Below are positions 1 to 8,875 of a stretch of 64,000 nt of DNA, piece by piece. The notes below the pieces were generated by a model. It made no database searches, was not told where the DNA came from, and saw only the letters and a program-made list of their open reading frames with translations. The translations under genes were made by a program, and so were the position numbers. The DNA lies in contig NZ_BAABWX010000001.1 of the NCBI RefSeq assembly GCF_040364665.1, forward strand, positions 1,116,001 through 1,180,000, in the 5' to 3' direction. The stretch comes from Cognatishimia sp. WU-CL00825. GTDB lineage: Bacteria > Pseudomonadota > Alphaproteobacteria > Rhodobacterales > Rhodobacteraceae. Every line of letters starts with the position of its first letter. Within the stretch, counting starts at the first letter, position 1.

Positions 1-2
1 GT

Positions 3-1019
3 GAAGCGTTGGCGGCGCAGGGACGGTTTAATGCGGCTTTGGATCAGATTTCCAAAATGCAGTCGCAACTCTTGGCTTCCGAAACGCGGCGGCGGGAACT
101 GGAAACCGGTATCGAAGTCATTCAGGCCACGCTGCGTCGCACGATGAAGCAACGCGACGCAGCGCGTCTAAATATTGCTGCGCTTGAAGCAACTGAAAAC
201 GGCGCAGGCGTATCAAGTCTCAACGGCAATCTGGATGCCACGGGTGTTCAGACGCTTGCCCTCGCATTGGCAGAGACCGCTCAGGAGCGCGATGACATTT
301 TTGCCCGCGCCCAAAATGCTGTTCAACAGGCCGAAGATATGGAGCTTGAGCTGAAATTGCTTGAGGCCCAGAACGATCAGATATTCAGCCAGCTCGAAGA
401 TGCGATGACTGTCTCTGTCGAGCCGCTTGAGAAAATGTTCCAAGCCGCCGGTTTATCAACCAAGTCTTTGCTGGAAGAAGTGCGGCGCGGCTATAATGGC
501 CAAGGTGGCCCCTTGTTGCCGATTTCCGTATCAACATCGGGCGGAGAGCTGACCCCGGATGCCAAACGCGCCAATGCGCTTTTGAACGGGCTTGACCGGT
601 TAAACATGTACCGTATTGCCGCAGAAACCGTGCCCTTTGCCAACCCGGTCAAAAGCGCTGTGCGCTTTACCAGCGGCTTTGGGATGCGCTGGGGCCGTAT
701 GCATAAGGGTGCCGACTTTGCCGGACCAACCGGCACCAATATCTATTCAACCGCTGACGGCGTGGTGGCACACGCGGGTTGGTTGTCGGGATATGGACGC
801 CTGATTAAGATCAAACATGCCAATGGGATAGAGACAAGATATGCCCATCTGGCGAAAATCCGCGTAAATGTTGGCCAAAGGGTCTCGCGTGGGGATCATA
901 TTGGTGATATGGGGAATTCCGGACGGTCTACCGGTACGCATCTGCATTATGAGGTGCGTGTGAATGGGACAGCCGTCAACCCGATGAAATTTATCAAGGC
1001 TGCAAGAGATGTTTTCTAA
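3..1019 (+). CDS. M23 (LytM) murein hydrolase, 5' truncated by the window
   Basis: Peptidoglycan endopeptidase or EnvC-type amidase activator. The reading frame is open to the left edge, so the true start lies outside. Counting from a TTG at position 9, residues 1-60 and 85-135 are predicted coiled coil and the LytM domain covers about 215-330. The zinc motifs are intact: H232 and D236 (HKGAD), H280 (YAH) and H311-x-H313 (HLH), so it could be catalytically active. The coiled-coil plus LytM architecture fits a periplasmic protein acting in division or cell shape. The stop overlaps the start of the bactofilin gene by 11 bp, so the two are probably co-transcribed and may both act in envelope morphogenesis. 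Confidence 0.9.
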   Translation, partial: EALAAQGRFNAALDQISKMQSQLLASETRRRELETGIEVIQATLRRTMKQRDAARLNIAALEATENGAGVSSLNGNLDATGVQTLALALAETAQERDDIFARAQNAVQQAEDMELELKLLEAQNDQIFSQLEDAMTVSVEPLEKMFQAAGLSTKSLLEEVRRGYNGQGGPLLPISVSTSGGELTPDAKRANALLNGLDRLNMYRIAAETVPFANPVKSAVRFTSGFGMRWGRMHKGADFAGPTGTNIYSTADGVVAHAGWLSGYGRLIKIKHANGIETRYAHLAKIRVNVGQRVSRGDHIGDMGNSGRSTGTHLHYEVRVNGTAVNPMKFIKAARDVF

Positions 1020-1485
1020 AAGCAAAATCAACGAGCCCGGCCCAAAGGCCGCAGAGTCCGCAAAACCAGCTGCTCCAGAAGCCGCAATCCCTGCAGCACC
1101 CAAGGGAGCAGAAATGAAGTCCACCGCGCCAAAAGCCAAACCACCGGCATCTGTCTTATCCGCTGACCTGCACATCCAGGGCAACATGAAGACAACAGGC
1201 GATATTCAAGTTGAAGGCACAGTCGAGGGCGACATCCGCGCCCACCTGTTGACCATCGGCGAAACCGCTACAATTAAGGGTGAAGTCGTTGCGGACGACG
1301 TTGTGATCAACGGTCGTATCGTAGGCCGCGTGCGTGGTTTGAAGGTGCGTTTGACATCAACCGCGCGCGTCGAAGGTGACATCATTCACAAGACAATCGC
1401 CATTGAAAGCGGTGCGCATTTTGAAGGTTCTGTACAGCGTCAAGATGACCCGCTGTCAGGTAAATCAAAGAAGGCTGCTGAATAA
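1009..1485 (+). CDS. Bactofilin (polymer-forming cytoskeletal protein)
   Basis: Bactofilins self-assemble into filaments that position cell-wall enzymes. The 158-residue product has a low-complexity, Ala/Pro/Lys-rich N-terminus (about 1-45) and then the repetitive beta-helix core (about 50-140) with the characteristic short glycine-spaced strands (GDIQVEGTVEGDI, INGRIVGRVRG, ARVEGDI, GAHFEGSV). No signal peptide or membrane segment is seen. It follows an M23 peptidase with an 11-bp overlap, a common bactofilin arrangement. A Rho-independent terminator lies 26 bp after the stop. Confidence 0.93.
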   Translation: MFSKSKINEPGPKAAESAKPAAPEAAIPAAPKGAEMKSTAPKAKPPASVLSADLHIQGNMKTTGDIQVEGTVEGDIRAHLLTIGETATIKGEVVADDVVINGRIVGRVRGLKVRLTSTARVEGDIIHKTIAIESGAHFEGSVQRQDDPLSGKSKKAAE

Positions 1486-1510
1486 GCAACCGCCTAGACC
1501 AGCATTTCAA

Positions 1511-1535
1511 AGGCACCCGATTGGGTGCCTTTTTT
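1511..1535 (+). terminator. Rho-independent terminator after bactofilin
   Basis: Perfect 8-bp stem AGGCACCC / GGGTGCCT with a 4-nt loop, followed at once by a run of T. Confidence 0.85.
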
Positions 1536-1596
1536 CGTTTCAGAGGTTTCGCGGCGAAACGGTTGCTGTACAACGCACCGCTTCCTTTAGATTGCG

Positions 1597-1643
1597 TTAT
1601 TTGTACAATTTGTACGTTTCGCGGCCTCAAACGTACGATTCGC
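1597..1643 (+). repeat. 47-bp dispersed palindromic element, copy A
   Basis: Intergenic element containing TTGTACAATTTGTAC and an inverted repeat GTACGTTT / AAACGTAC around a GC-rich loop. It matches the reverse complement of 31303-31349 at 43 of 47 positions by hand alignment. It lies downstream of the bactofilin terminator. Function unknown. Confidence 0.75.
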
Positions 1644-1665
1644 CAAGGCGCAAATTTCGCATTTG

Positions 1666-2301
1666 TCACTCAGATCTGCGCGCAACGATGAAAACGCCTG
1701 CACTTTCTGGTGGACGCCAGCTGTGTTCAACCTCAAATCCATGTTCGGTGATGGTGCGTTCCAGACCCGCACCGGTCAGGCGTGCAACCTTTGGCAATAG
1801 GCCGATGGCACTGAGCGTCGGAAACACAAAGCGCTCAAATCCACTGGTATCACCCAGACACACCGTAGATGAAAAGAATAGGCCTCCGGGTTTTAACGAT
1901 TTATGCACGTGTCTTAGCGTGGCCTGCAAATCAGTCACCAGATGCAAAATAGACAATCCTAGAACCACATCATAGCCCTGCCCTGCAATTGGGATGGGCC
2001 AGTCCTCAAACGCCGCCATCTCAAAATTGACATTTGTTATGTCCTGCGCGTTGGCCTTTTCTTGGGCGATGGCAATCATTTCCGAAGAGAAATCTATTGC
2101 GTCGATATGGGCCACACGCGGCGCATGGATCAGCGCGGTGGTGCCGGTGCCACAGCCAAATTCAAGCACCCGGTCTGTGGGCTTTAAAAGCGCAGCGGTG
2201 GTTTCTAGCTTTGTTTGATAGGCCTCTGGGTTTGCCACCGGACGGCGGGCGTATCCGCGGGCCATGACATTCCAGAAACGTGTGGGGTGTACAAGCATCA
2301 C
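1666..2301 (-). CDS. Class I SAM-dependent methyltransferase
   Basis: Rossmann-fold methyltransferase of unknown substrate, 211 residues. Motif I is VLEFGCGTGTT (about 45-55), followed by an acidic residue at the end of strand 2 (IDAIDFS, about 70) and a motif IV-like VVLGLSILHL. The N-terminal FWNVMARGYARRP stretch resembles small-molecule or UbiE-like methyltransferases. It precedes nothing obvious on its strand, and the XRE/membrane pair is upstream on the same strand with a 43-bp gap. A second ATG at codon 2 is an equally possible start. Confidence 0.85.
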   Translation of the reverse strand: MMLVHPTRFWNVMARGYARRPVANPEAYQTKLETTAALLKPTDRVLEFGCGTGTTALIHAPRVAHIDAIDFSSEMIAIAQEKANAQDITNVNFEMAAFEDWPIPIAGQGYDVVLGLSILHLVTDLQATLRHVHKSLKPGGLFFSSTVCLGDTSGFERFVFPTLSAIGLLPKVARLTGAGLERTITEHGFEVEHSWRPPESAGVFIVARRSE

Positions 2302-2344
2302 AAATCCTCTCGTTACTCTTGATCTACAAAGTCAGTGCGGCACA

Positions 2345-2563
2345 TTATTGCGCGTCGGTGATGTCAAAAACCTCTTCCAGAGGCTTATCAAACACCCGAG
2401 AAATCAGGATCGCCAGTTCAAGTGTTGGCGAATATTTAGCGTTTTCGATGGCAACGATGGTTTGACGTGTGACGCCCACTTGCTCTGCCAGATGCTTTTG
2501 GGTCATTTCATCGGCGTCAAATCGCAGCCGCCTGATATTATTGGTGATCTTGAGCTTCCCCAT
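2345..2563 (-). CDS. Small XRE-family (Cro/CI-type) transcriptional regulator
   Basis: 72-residue protein consisting almost wholly of an HTH_3 domain (helix-turn-helix at about 20-42: QKHLAEQVGVTRQTIVAIENAKYSPT). The gene starts 3 bp after the stop of the membrane-protein gene, so they form one transcription unit. Short XRE regulators paired with a DUF2178-like membrane protein are a familiar two-gene cassette; the membrane protein may modulate the regulator, but this is inference. Confidence 0.9.
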   Translation of the reverse strand: MGKLKITNNIRRLRFDADEMTQKHLAEQVGVTRQTIVAIENAKYSPTLELAILISRVFDKPLEEVFDITDAQ

Positions 2564-2566
2564 GCA

Positions 2567-3016
2567 TCAATACCCCCGGCGATAGCTGAAGAACTTCACC
2601 AGATCGGCCCCCATTGACCCTGCGGCCATGCCAAAATAGATGATGTTGAAACCCACTAGGGCTGAATAGCCAAGCGCCAGCGCAATCACAGCAGATACAA
2701 ACCCTGCCCCGGCAAAGCCCACTATGGCCATCATGCCGCGCCGCTCAAACAGCCTGTCACGCTCGTCCACAACAAAGCTGGGCTTTGGGTTGCCGGTGAC
2801 AATGGCAAAGCCGATGTTGAACAGAATTGTTCCGGCGATGGTGGCAAGAATACCCAATGGGATGACCCAGATCACCATACGCGCCCAGACATTCACCGCA
2901 TCGGGCCCGTTGAACTCTCCGCTGGCATTCATGTCGAGCAACCGCAGCAGGATATAGGCGCTGATCGCCAGATTTGAGAGAATGGACACAACGTTATTGC
3001 GTTCTTGATAGGTCAC
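2567..3016 (-). CDS. Integral membrane protein (DUF2178-like), partner of the XRE regulator
   Basis: 149 residues with four predicted membrane helices (VVSILSNLAISAYILLRLL; MVIWVIPLGILATIAGTILF; MMAIVGFAGAGFVSAVIALALG; FNIIYFGMAAGSMGADLV) and a conserved-looking cytosolic DERDRLFERRG loop between helices 2 and 3. The start is set at a GTG at 3016, because AGGAGG (complement of 3022-3027) lies 5 nt upstream. A longer reading frame up to 3154 has no such site and would run through the promoter region. Function unknown. Confidence 0.8.
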   Translation of the reverse strand: MTYQERNNVVSILSNLAISAYILLRLLDMNASGEFNGPDAVNVWARMVIWVIPLGILATIAGTILFNIGFAIVTGNPKPSFVVDERDRLFERRGMMAIVGFAGAGFVSAVIALALGYSALVGFNIIYFGMAAGSMGADLVKFFSYRRGY

Positions 3017-3075
3017 TTTGGCCTCCTGAAACGATGGCTGGGCGGGGTTAAAACTTGTTACCGTGTCAATTAACA

Positions 3076-3101
3076 CATACATCAGGTATGAATAAACATA
3101 C
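3076..3101. promoter_or_regulatory. Possible operator with three CATAC/GTATG half-sites
   Basis: CATAC, GTATG and CATAC occur at 3076, 3086 and 3097, alternating in orientation, about 60 bp upstream of the membrane-protein/XRE pair. Autoregulation by the XRE protein would explain the position. Weak evidence. Confidence 0.3.
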
Positions 3102-3246
3102 ACTGAGTCAAGTATCTTTGACACGATAAATTGAGACCCTCTGACGCGGTTCACGCAAAAACCGACAAATTCAATTACTTAGCTGTGGAAAATATTTGTC
3201 GCTGTTTCGCCGTTGACCTTTGCTGCGGCATCTCTGATCAAGGGGG

Positions 3247-3858
3247 ATGCTTGCTGATTTTGCCCTTCCCCTGCCATGCCCGAAAGCAGATCGCGACTTT
3301 CGCTTTGTCGGATTGGATGTCGAGACCGCCAATGGGGATAGTGCGAGTATTTGCCAGATAGGTTTGGGCTGCGTTGACGCCACAGGAGAAATTGCCACGT
3401 GGTCTACATTTGTGGACCCGCAAATGCCGTTTGCGTCGTTTAACGTCGACTTACATGGGATTGGAGCGCAGACAGTGCAAAACGCGCCAACCTTTGCGCA
3501 GGCTTGGGAGCAACTGCTGCCGTTTTTATCGCGCCATGGTTTGGTACAGCACAGCCGCTTTGACGAGAAAGCGATTGACGCGGCATGTCGGCATCATGCG
3601 CTAAAGCTGCCGGACTTAGCCTGGTCAAATAGCGTGACAATTGCGCGGCGCGCCTGGCCGGAACTGCGCGGCAATGGTGGGCACGGCTTGGCCAATCTAA
3701 AAAAGGTATTGGGGCTGAAGTTCAAGCATCACGATGCGGGTGAAGATGCGCGCGCAGCTGCCGAGGTGGTGTTGCGGGCGCAAACGGTGCTTGGGGTTCC
3801 GCTTGGCAGCTTGGTGCCCCCACCAAGGCCAGTTCAGTTGAAACTGCCGCTTTGGTGA
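3247..3858 (+). CDS. 3'-5' exonuclease, DEDDh family (DNA polymerase III epsilon-like)
   Basis: Processive 3'-5' exonuclease fold. All five catalytic positions of the DEDDh family are visible: D24 and E26 (GLDVETA), D106 (SRFDEKA), H162 and D167 (HHDAGEDARAA). At 203 residues it is the bare exonuclease domain with a short proline-rich tail. It has neither the BRCT nor the theta-binding segment expected of a dedicated polymerase proofreading subunit, so a repair or RNase role is as likely. It is convergent with the DUF3179 gene, with a 12-bp gap. Confidence 0.88.
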   Translation: MLADFALPLPCPKADRDFRFVGLDVETANGDSASICQIGLGCVDATGEIATWSTFVDPQMPFASFNVDLHGIGAQTVQNAPTFAQAWEQLLPFLSRHGLVQHSRFDEKAIDAACRHHALKLPDLAWSNSVTIARRAWPELRGNGGHGLANLKKVLGLKFKHHDAGEDARAAAEVVLRAQTVLGVPLGSLVPPPRPVQLKLPLW

Positions 3859-3870
3859 GCGCGGGCCACT

Positions 3871-4854
3871 TTAACCGTCGCCCAGCATCCAATCGCCGTC
3901 GGGCCAGAAGGCGTGATAGGCAAAGGCAAACATCACGTCATGGGCCACGTCGTTGCCCTGCCCGTCTTTGACACGAATAGAGCCCACATCGCGGGATTTG
4001 GCGATATTGCCGCCATCCAGTGCAGAGGCCTGTCCTGCGACCCATGAAATGGTCACCCCGGCCTCGGTGACGGTGGAGGATTTGCGCAGGCGTTCAAGTG
4101 GCCAGGCACGATCCCCGACGCGCACAACGCGTGCCAAGGGAGAAATGTCATGTGGTGGCATTTCGCCGTTATACAGAAATGGCCGGCGTGAGGTGTCATA
4201 GCCACGATAGGGGTTGCTGCCATAGCTGCGGTTGTATCCCGGTTCGTCCATCACCAAACCATCTGGATTGCGGGTCGAGAATTCCTCCCAGCTTTCCATC
4301 CAAGTGGGCAATGTCGTGAGTTTGACCCCGTTCAGATCCCCAACAATACCGCGGCCAATGGCCTGCTGCCACCAGCTTTGGGTTTCGCGGTCGTACATGA
4401 CCATATCCGAGTTGCGCAGTTTGCCAGAGACGCCAAAGGTCAACGTGCCTTGGGCAACGCGACGATCAAAGGTGATGCCCGAGTTGCACAACGGACAAAA
4501 GGTCACCGCAATCGGCGTGTCACCAACCACGTCATTGACGATTTCATGCCAAGTCAGATAGCGAATGGGATAGGCGCGTGGGATCTCTCCATCGATCTCT
4601 ACGGTGATAACTGGTTCGCGCGCACCGATGCGGCTTTCGTCAGCCACTTGTACAAAACTGGGATCACTTAGGGCTGGAATACCATCTTTGGGCGGACCAC
4701 CCGACAGGATTTCCTTCCAATTCTCAACAGAGGTTTTTTCGAAATTCGTATCCGGCCATTCATGCTGCCAGAAGTTTGGGTCAGCCGAGGCGGTGGTCAT
4801 TGTCAGGCACAGACCAACGGCCATTAATGTCTTGCGAAAAAGCATGGGGCGCAC
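3871..4854 (-). CDS. DUF3179 domain-containing exported protein
   Basis: 327 residues with an N-terminal signal peptide (about 1-24, ending ASA). The DUF3179 core is recognised by AYPIRYLTWHEIVND and the conserved CPLCNSGITFDR motif (about 118-129), followed by GKLRNSDMVMYDRETQSWWQQ. The biochemical role of the family is not known to me. The Cys-x2-Cys pair suggests a metal or redox site. Confidence 0.88.
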   Translation of the reverse strand: MRPMLFRKTLMAVGLCLTMTTASADPNFWQHEWPDTNFEKTSVENWKEILSGGPPKDGIPALSDPSFVQVADESRIGAREPVITVEIDGEIPRAYPIRYLTWHEIVNDVVGDTPIAVTFCPLCNSGITFDRRVAQGTLTFGVSGKLRNSDMVMYDRETQSWWQQAIGRGIVGDLNGVKLTTLPTWMESWEEFSTRNPDGLVMDEPGYNRSYGSNPYRGYDTSRRPFLYNGEMPPHDISPLARVVRVGDRAWPLERLRKSSTVTEAGVTISWVAGQASALDGGNIAKSRDVGSIRVKDGQGNDVAHDVMFAFAYHAFWPDGDWMLGDG

Positions 4855-4963
4855 TCCGTGTTGGGCCAGACCAACATGGGCTCAAATGCAGGGCCATGAC
4901 TAGCCCCACACACGGTGATGTGACCAAGAATGACCAGCCAAGCGCTGATCCAAACAAAGTCTA

Positions 4964-5515
4964 TTAGTCGGTCACGGTGACCGTTTTCATCACATCAGGC
5001 TGGCCGATAACCGCGCCATTTTGACCCGCGCCGCGTTTGATGGCATCGACAATATCCATGCCTTCGGTCACGCGGCCCACCACGGTATATTGGCCGTTCA
5101 GGAAATAGCCTTGATCAAACATGATGAAGAACTGGCTGTTTGCTGAATTTGGGTTCTGGCTGCGCGCCATGCCCACCACGCCACGATCATAGGGCGTGTC
5201 AGAAAATTCGGCAGGCAAATCCGGGAAAGCGGACCCACCGCGTCCCGCCATGCGCACATCGTCGCCAAGCTTGCCAAATTCCACGTCACCGGTTTGGGCC
5301 ATAAAGCCATCAATCACCCGGTGAAAAACGATATTGTCATAGGCACCCTGCTCTGCCAGCGTTGCGATACGCTCGGCGTGCAATGGCGCGACATCTTCGA
5401 GCAGATCGATTTTGATGGTGCCATTGGCCCCCTCGCCTTCGACCTGCACCTCGATGCCAGTGGCAAGCGCAGGGCTTGCCACCAGGGATGCGATGATTGC
5501 GAGTTTACGCAACAT
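4964..5515 (-). CDS. Periplasmic peptidyl-prolyl cis-trans isomerase (cyclophilin)
   Basis: 183 residues: a signal peptide (1-18, ending ALA) and then a complete cyclophilin domain with FHRVIDGFMAQTGD, SQFFIMFDQG and GRVTEGMDIVDAI. It catalyses prolyl isomerisation during protein folding, here in the periplasm. It overlaps the upstream cytosolic cyclophilin gene by 11 bp; the two are tandem paralogues in one operon. Confidence 0.93.
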   Translation of the reverse strand: MLRKLAIIASLVASPALATGIEVQVEGEGANGTIKIDLLEDVAPLHAERIATLAEQGAYDNIVFHRVIDGFMAQTGDVEFGKLGDDVRMAGRGGSAFPDLPAEFSDTPYDRGVVGMARSQNPNSANSQFFIMFDQGYFLNGQYTVVGRVTEGMDIVDAIKRGAGQNGAVIGQPDVMKTVTVTD

Positions 5516-6014
5516 CAGCAGCCACTTTCACAGAGATCATACGATCTGGGTTCGCAGGTGGCTCGCCTTTGACGATGGCATCCACGTGCTCCATGCCGGA
5601 CACAACACGGCCATAAACGGTGTATTGACCGTTCAGAAAGTTGTTGTCCTTGAAGTTGATGAAGAATTGTGAGTTTGCAGAATCTGGGTTCTGCGAACGG
5701 GCTGCGCCCAATGTGCCGCGATCATGTGGCAGTTTAGAGAACTCGGCTTTGAGGTTTGGCAAAGAAGAGCCGCCGGTGCCTGCTGAGCGCAGGTTGAAGT
5801 CTTTTTCCATGTTGCCGTTGGCCACGTCGCCTGTTTGCGCCATGAAGCCATCGATCACGCGGTGAAAGCAGACGTTGTCGTATTCACCGGACCGCGCCAG
5901 TTCTTTCATACGCTCAGAGTGGCCGGGGGCGACCTCTGGCAGCAGTTCAATGACGACTGTGCCGTCTTTGAGTTCCATCAAGATGGTGTTTTCGGGATCT
6001 TTGTAATCGGCCAT
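5505..6014 (-). CDS. Cytosolic peptidyl-prolyl cis-trans isomerase (cyclophilin)
   Basis: 169 residues without a signal peptide, otherwise the same fold as its downstream neighbour (FHRVIDGFMAQTGD, SQFFINFKDNNFLNGQYTVYGRV). It is the first gene of the two-cyclophilin operon, so one transcript supplies isomerases for both compartments. The AGGAGCGCC sequence just before the ATG is a plausible ribosome binding site. Confidence 0.93.
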   Translation of the reverse strand: MADYKDPENTILMELKDGTVVIELLPEVAPGHSERMKELARSGEYDNVCFHRVIDGFMAQTGDVANGNMEKDFNLRSAGTGGSSLPNLKAEFSKLPHDRGTLGAARSQNPDSANSQFFINFKDNNFLNGQYTVYGRVVSGMEHVDAIVKGEPPANPDRMISVKVAADVA

Positions 6015-6141
6015 TTGGCGCTCCTGTCTTAAACTTTGAGCGCAAACTAATCATCATGGCCCAGAAAGCCAAGCACAGCATTGACCTGCCCCCTCTATGC
6101 TTTAAGGAACTAGGCAAGAAATTGCATCAGGAGAGCGACAA

Positions 6142-7320
6142 ATGGCTTGGAAAACTCTGGACGATATGGATTTGGCGGGCAAACGCGTTTTGGTGCGTGT
6201 GGACATCAACGTGCCGATGGACAAGGGCGTTGTCACCGACGCCACGCGGATTGAACGGATTGTGCCCACCATCAAAGACATTCTCGCGATGGGTGGATCA
6301 CCGATTTTGCTGGCGCATTTTGGCCGCCCCAAAGGCAAACATGTGCCCGAGATGTCGTTGAAACCTTTGGTGCCGGCCCTAAGTGACGCCTTTGGCACAG
6401 AGGTGACCTTCATCGAGCGCCCCAGCCATGACGAGATTTTTGGCATGCCTGGGGATGCGGTTGTGTTGATCGAAAACACCCGCTTTAGCGCCATGGAAGA
6501 AGCCAATGACCCGCAGATGGCGGGGTTTTTGTCGACCTTGGGGGATGTCTATTGTAACGACGCCTTTTCTGCGGCGCACCGGGCGCATGCCTCTACTACG
6601 GGTGTTGCCGAATTGATGCCAGCCTGTGCCGGTCGTCTGATGCAGGCCGAATTGTCCGCCCTAGAAGGCGCGTTGGCGACGCCAGTACGGCCGGTTGTGG
6701 CTGTGGTTGGCGGGGCGAAAGTGTCTAGCAAGCTGGAACTATTGGGCAATCTGGTGGCCAAGGTTGATCATCTGGTGATTGGCGGCGGCATGGCCAATAC
6801 GTTTTTGGCGGCCAAGGGTCTGAATGTAGGCAAATCGCTGTGCGAACATGACATGACCGACACTGCTCTGGAGATCCTGGAGAAAGCCAAAGCAGCAAAT
6901 TGTGAAATCATCCTGCCCAGCGACATTGTGGTGGCCGCAGAATTTGCGGCGGGTGCCGCCAATGAAACCGTGGCAGCAGAGGCCTGCCCCGCCGATAAGA
7001 TGATTTTGGACGCCGGTCCAGACACCGTTGCGAAAATCGTCAGCGTGTTTGAAACAGCCAAGACTTTGATCTGGAATGGTCCTTTGGGGGCCTTTGAAAT
7101 CAAACCGTTTAACGCGGCCACCGATGCGGCGGCGGCCAAGGCAGCTGAGCTGTCTAAATCTGGTGCCTTGGTCTCTGTCGCCGGGGGTGGTGATACGGTT
7201 GCAGCCCTTAATGGCGCAGGCGCAGCAGACAGCTTTACTTATATCTCGACCGCAGGCGGCGCATTCCTGGAATGGATGGAAGGCAAAACCCTGCCCGGCG
7301 TTGCTGCACTTGAGCAATAA
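6142..7320 (+). CDS. pgk: Phosphoglycerate kinase
   Basis: Glycolytic and gluconeogenic enzyme interconverting 1,3-bisphosphoglycerate + ADP and 3-phosphoglycerate + ATP. Full length (392 residues) with the N-terminal substrate motif [12 protein letters not shown], the basic HFGRPKGK loop, the hinge [13 protein letters not shown] and the C-terminal nucleotide-binding [17 protein letters not shown] lies 11 nt before the ATG. It is followed by the class I aldolase gene after 157 bp that hold apparent operators. Confidence 0.97.
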   Translation: MAWKTLDDMDLAGKRVLVRVDINVPMDKGVVTDATRIERIVPTIKDILAMGGSPILLAHFGRPKGKHVPEMSLKPLVPALSDAFGTEVTFIERPSHDEIFGMPGDAVVLIENTRFSAMEEANDPQMAGFLSTLGDVYCNDAFSAAHRAHASTTGVAELMPACAGRLMQAELSALEGALATPVRPVVAVVGGAKVSSKLELLGNLVAKVDHLVIGGGMANTFLAAKGLNVGKSLCEHDMTDTALEILEKAKAANCEIILPSDIVVAAEFAAGAANETVAAEACPADKMILDAGPDTVAKIVSVFETAKTLIWNGPLGAFEIKPFNAATDAAAAKAAELSKSGALVSVAGGGDTVAALNGAGAADSFTYISTAGGAFLEWMEGKTLPGVAALEQ

Positions 7321-7359
7321 GTGAAACAATCTGCGCATCTGCGCAGGAATTTGCACAAG

Positions 7360-7391
7360 TTTGGCGCTAACATCAATTGTTAGCGCTAGCT
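7360..7391. promoter_or_regulatory. Twin LacI-family-type operators upstream of the aldolase gene
   Basis: Two sites close to the LacI-family ideal GTTAGCGCTAAC: TTTGGCGCTAAC centred at 7365/7366 and GTTAGCGCTAGC centred at 7384/7385, 19 bp apart. Together they also form the hairpin GCGCTAAC / GTTAGCGC (7364-7386). They lie about 90-115 bp before the start of the aldolase gene. Confidence 0.5.
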
Positions 7392-7477
7392 TTATTGCAA
7401 GCAGAGTTTCGGTCGCTTAGAAGCAAAACATAAATCAAAATTCTCGGAAACTTCCTTATTTTAAAGGCTGAACTGGT

Positions 7478-8371
7478 ATGTCTAAAGAATCACAAGCTGA
7501 TCTAATTCGCGCAGGAAAGGGCTTTGTGGCGGCCCTAGATCAATCGGGTGGCTCTACACCAAAGGCATTGGGGCTGTATGGCGTGTCAGAAGACGCCTAT
7601 AGCAATGATGATGAAATGTTCGGCCTGATCCACCAAATGCGGGCGCGCATCGCGCAAGCCCCGGCCTTTACGGGCGAAAAGGTTGTTGGCGCGATCCTGT
7701 TTGAAAAAACCATGGACAGCGAAATCGCAGGCAAGCCTTCGGCGACGTTTCTGTGGGAAGATCGGGGCGTTGTGCCGTTTCTAAAAGTCGACAAAGGGCT
7801 GGCTGACACCACGGACGGTGTGCGTTTGATGAACCCGATGCCCGAGCTCGACGCGTTGCTTGATAAGGCCAACGCTGCTGGTATTTTTGGCACCAAAATG
7901 CGTTCGGTGATTGATGCGGCCAATGCGGCGGGCATCAAGGCCAATGTGGCCCAGCAATTTGATGTGGCAAAACAGATCATCGCCAAGGGGCTGACACCCA
8001 TTGTCGAACCAGAAGTGACCATTTCCATTGCCGATAAAACAGCCGCTGAAGACATTCTGCGCGACGAAATTCTGGCTCAGTTGAATGCGCTGAACGACGA
8101 TCAGAACGTGATGCTGAAACTGACATTGCCCAACACAGCCAACCAGTATCAGGCGCTTGTGGATCATCCACGGGTTCTGCGGGTTGTGGCGCTGTCTGGT
8201 GGCTATTCTCGTGAGCAAGCCAATGACATGCTGTGCCAGAACAACGGTATCATCGCGTCTTTCTCGCGCGCATTGACCGAAGGCCTGTCCGCCCAGCAAA
8301 GCGAAGCAGAGTTCAACGACGCCATCGCCGGTACCATTCAATCAATCTATGACGCGTCCTGCGCGGGGTAA
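7478..8371 (+). CDS. Fructose-bisphosphate aldolase, class I
   Basis: Schiff-base aldolase splitting fructose 1,6-bisphosphate into glyceraldehyde 3-phosphate and dihydroxyacetone phosphate. Its 297 residues fit the bacterial class I type, with the N-terminal AALDQSGGSTPKAL, the FEKTMD segment, PFLKVDKGL and the GLTPIVEPEV strand near the active site. Next to pgk, it makes a small glycolysis/gluconeogenesis block. Two LacI-type sites precede it and a terminator follows. Confidence 0.95.
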   Translation: MSKESQADLIRAGKGFVAALDQSGGSTPKALGLYGVSEDAYSNDDEMFGLIHQMRARIAQAPAFTGEKVVGAILFEKTMDSEIAGKPSATFLWEDRGVVPFLKVDKGLADTTDGVRLMNPMPELDALLDKANAAGIFGTKMRSVIDAANAAGIKANVAQQFDVAKQIIAKGLTPIVEPEVTISIADKTAAEDILRDEILAQLNALNDDQNVMLKLTLPNTANQYQALVDHPRVLRVVALSGGYSREQANDMLCQNNGIIASFSRALTEGLSAQQSEAEFNDAIAGTIQSIYDASCAG

Positions 8372-8397
8372 GCCCCCTCGTTTGACTAAGTTGAATT

Positions 8398-8432
8398 TGC
8401 CCCCGTCGGATGCCTCCGGCGGGGGTATTTTT
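8398..8432 (+). terminator. Rho-independent terminator after the aldolase gene, Rhodobacterales-type motif
   Basis: Stem GCCCCCG / CGGGGGT with inner GGA/TCC pairing, followed by ATTTTTG. The core CCTCCGGCGGG-N-GTATTTTTG recurs at 27623-27645. Confidence 0.8.
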
Positions 8433-8572
8433 GTCAAGAACAATACCAGAGGGCGCAGAGTTGCCGGCTTTGGCAAAAAAACGAATCAGAATTCATTTTT
8501 GGGATTCACATGGCGAATCGCCTGTGGCATAGTCTGCGTAGAGGGTCGCAAAGGCCCCGTTTTGAGGCAGAC

Positions 8573-8875
8573 ATGGCAGTAACAAAATCCCGTCCGACAT
8601 TTGGGCCGATCCTATTTTTTGGCATCGCGTTCACATTGGCTCTCTATTTTACCTTTGCCGCTGTGCAAGGGGATTATGGCTTGTTCCGTCGGACGGAGAT
8701 TTTGGCTGAGGCGCAGCTTTTGCAAGTGGAACTGGCGGCCATGCAATCGGATGTGGCGCGTATGGAAAACCTGACCGAGCGCCTGTCAGATGACTTTCTG
8801 GATCTGGATCTTTTGGACCAACAGGCCCGCAGTGTTTTGGGCATGTTGCGCGCCGATGAAATGGTCATTCGCTAA
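8573..8875 (+). CDS. FtsB/DivIC-like septum formation initiator
   Basis: 100-residue bitopic membrane protein: a short cytosolic tail, one membrane helix (about 12-32) and a coiled coil (about 38-75) rich in Glu/Leu heptads. It then has the LDLLDQQAR-LGM segment typical of FtsB-like proteins next to pdhA in alphaproteobacteria. The start at ATG 8573 is preferred because GAGG lies 5 nt upstream; an in-frame start at 8510 would add 21 basic residues. In the divisome FtsB bridges FtsL and FtsQ. Confidence 0.85.
   Translation: MAVTKSRPTFGPILFFGIAFTLALYFTFAAVQGDYGLFRRTEILAEAQLLQVELAAMQSDVARMENLTERLSDDFLDLDLLDQQARSVLGMLRADEMVIR

Noticed and set aside
7331..7346. Terminator after pgk
   Set aside because: CTGCGCA/TGCGCAG can pair but has only a 2-nt loop and no T-run, so it was not called.
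6739..7356. Reading frame opposite pgk
   Set aside because: Lies wholly antisense to a well conserved gene and shows no recognisable domain.
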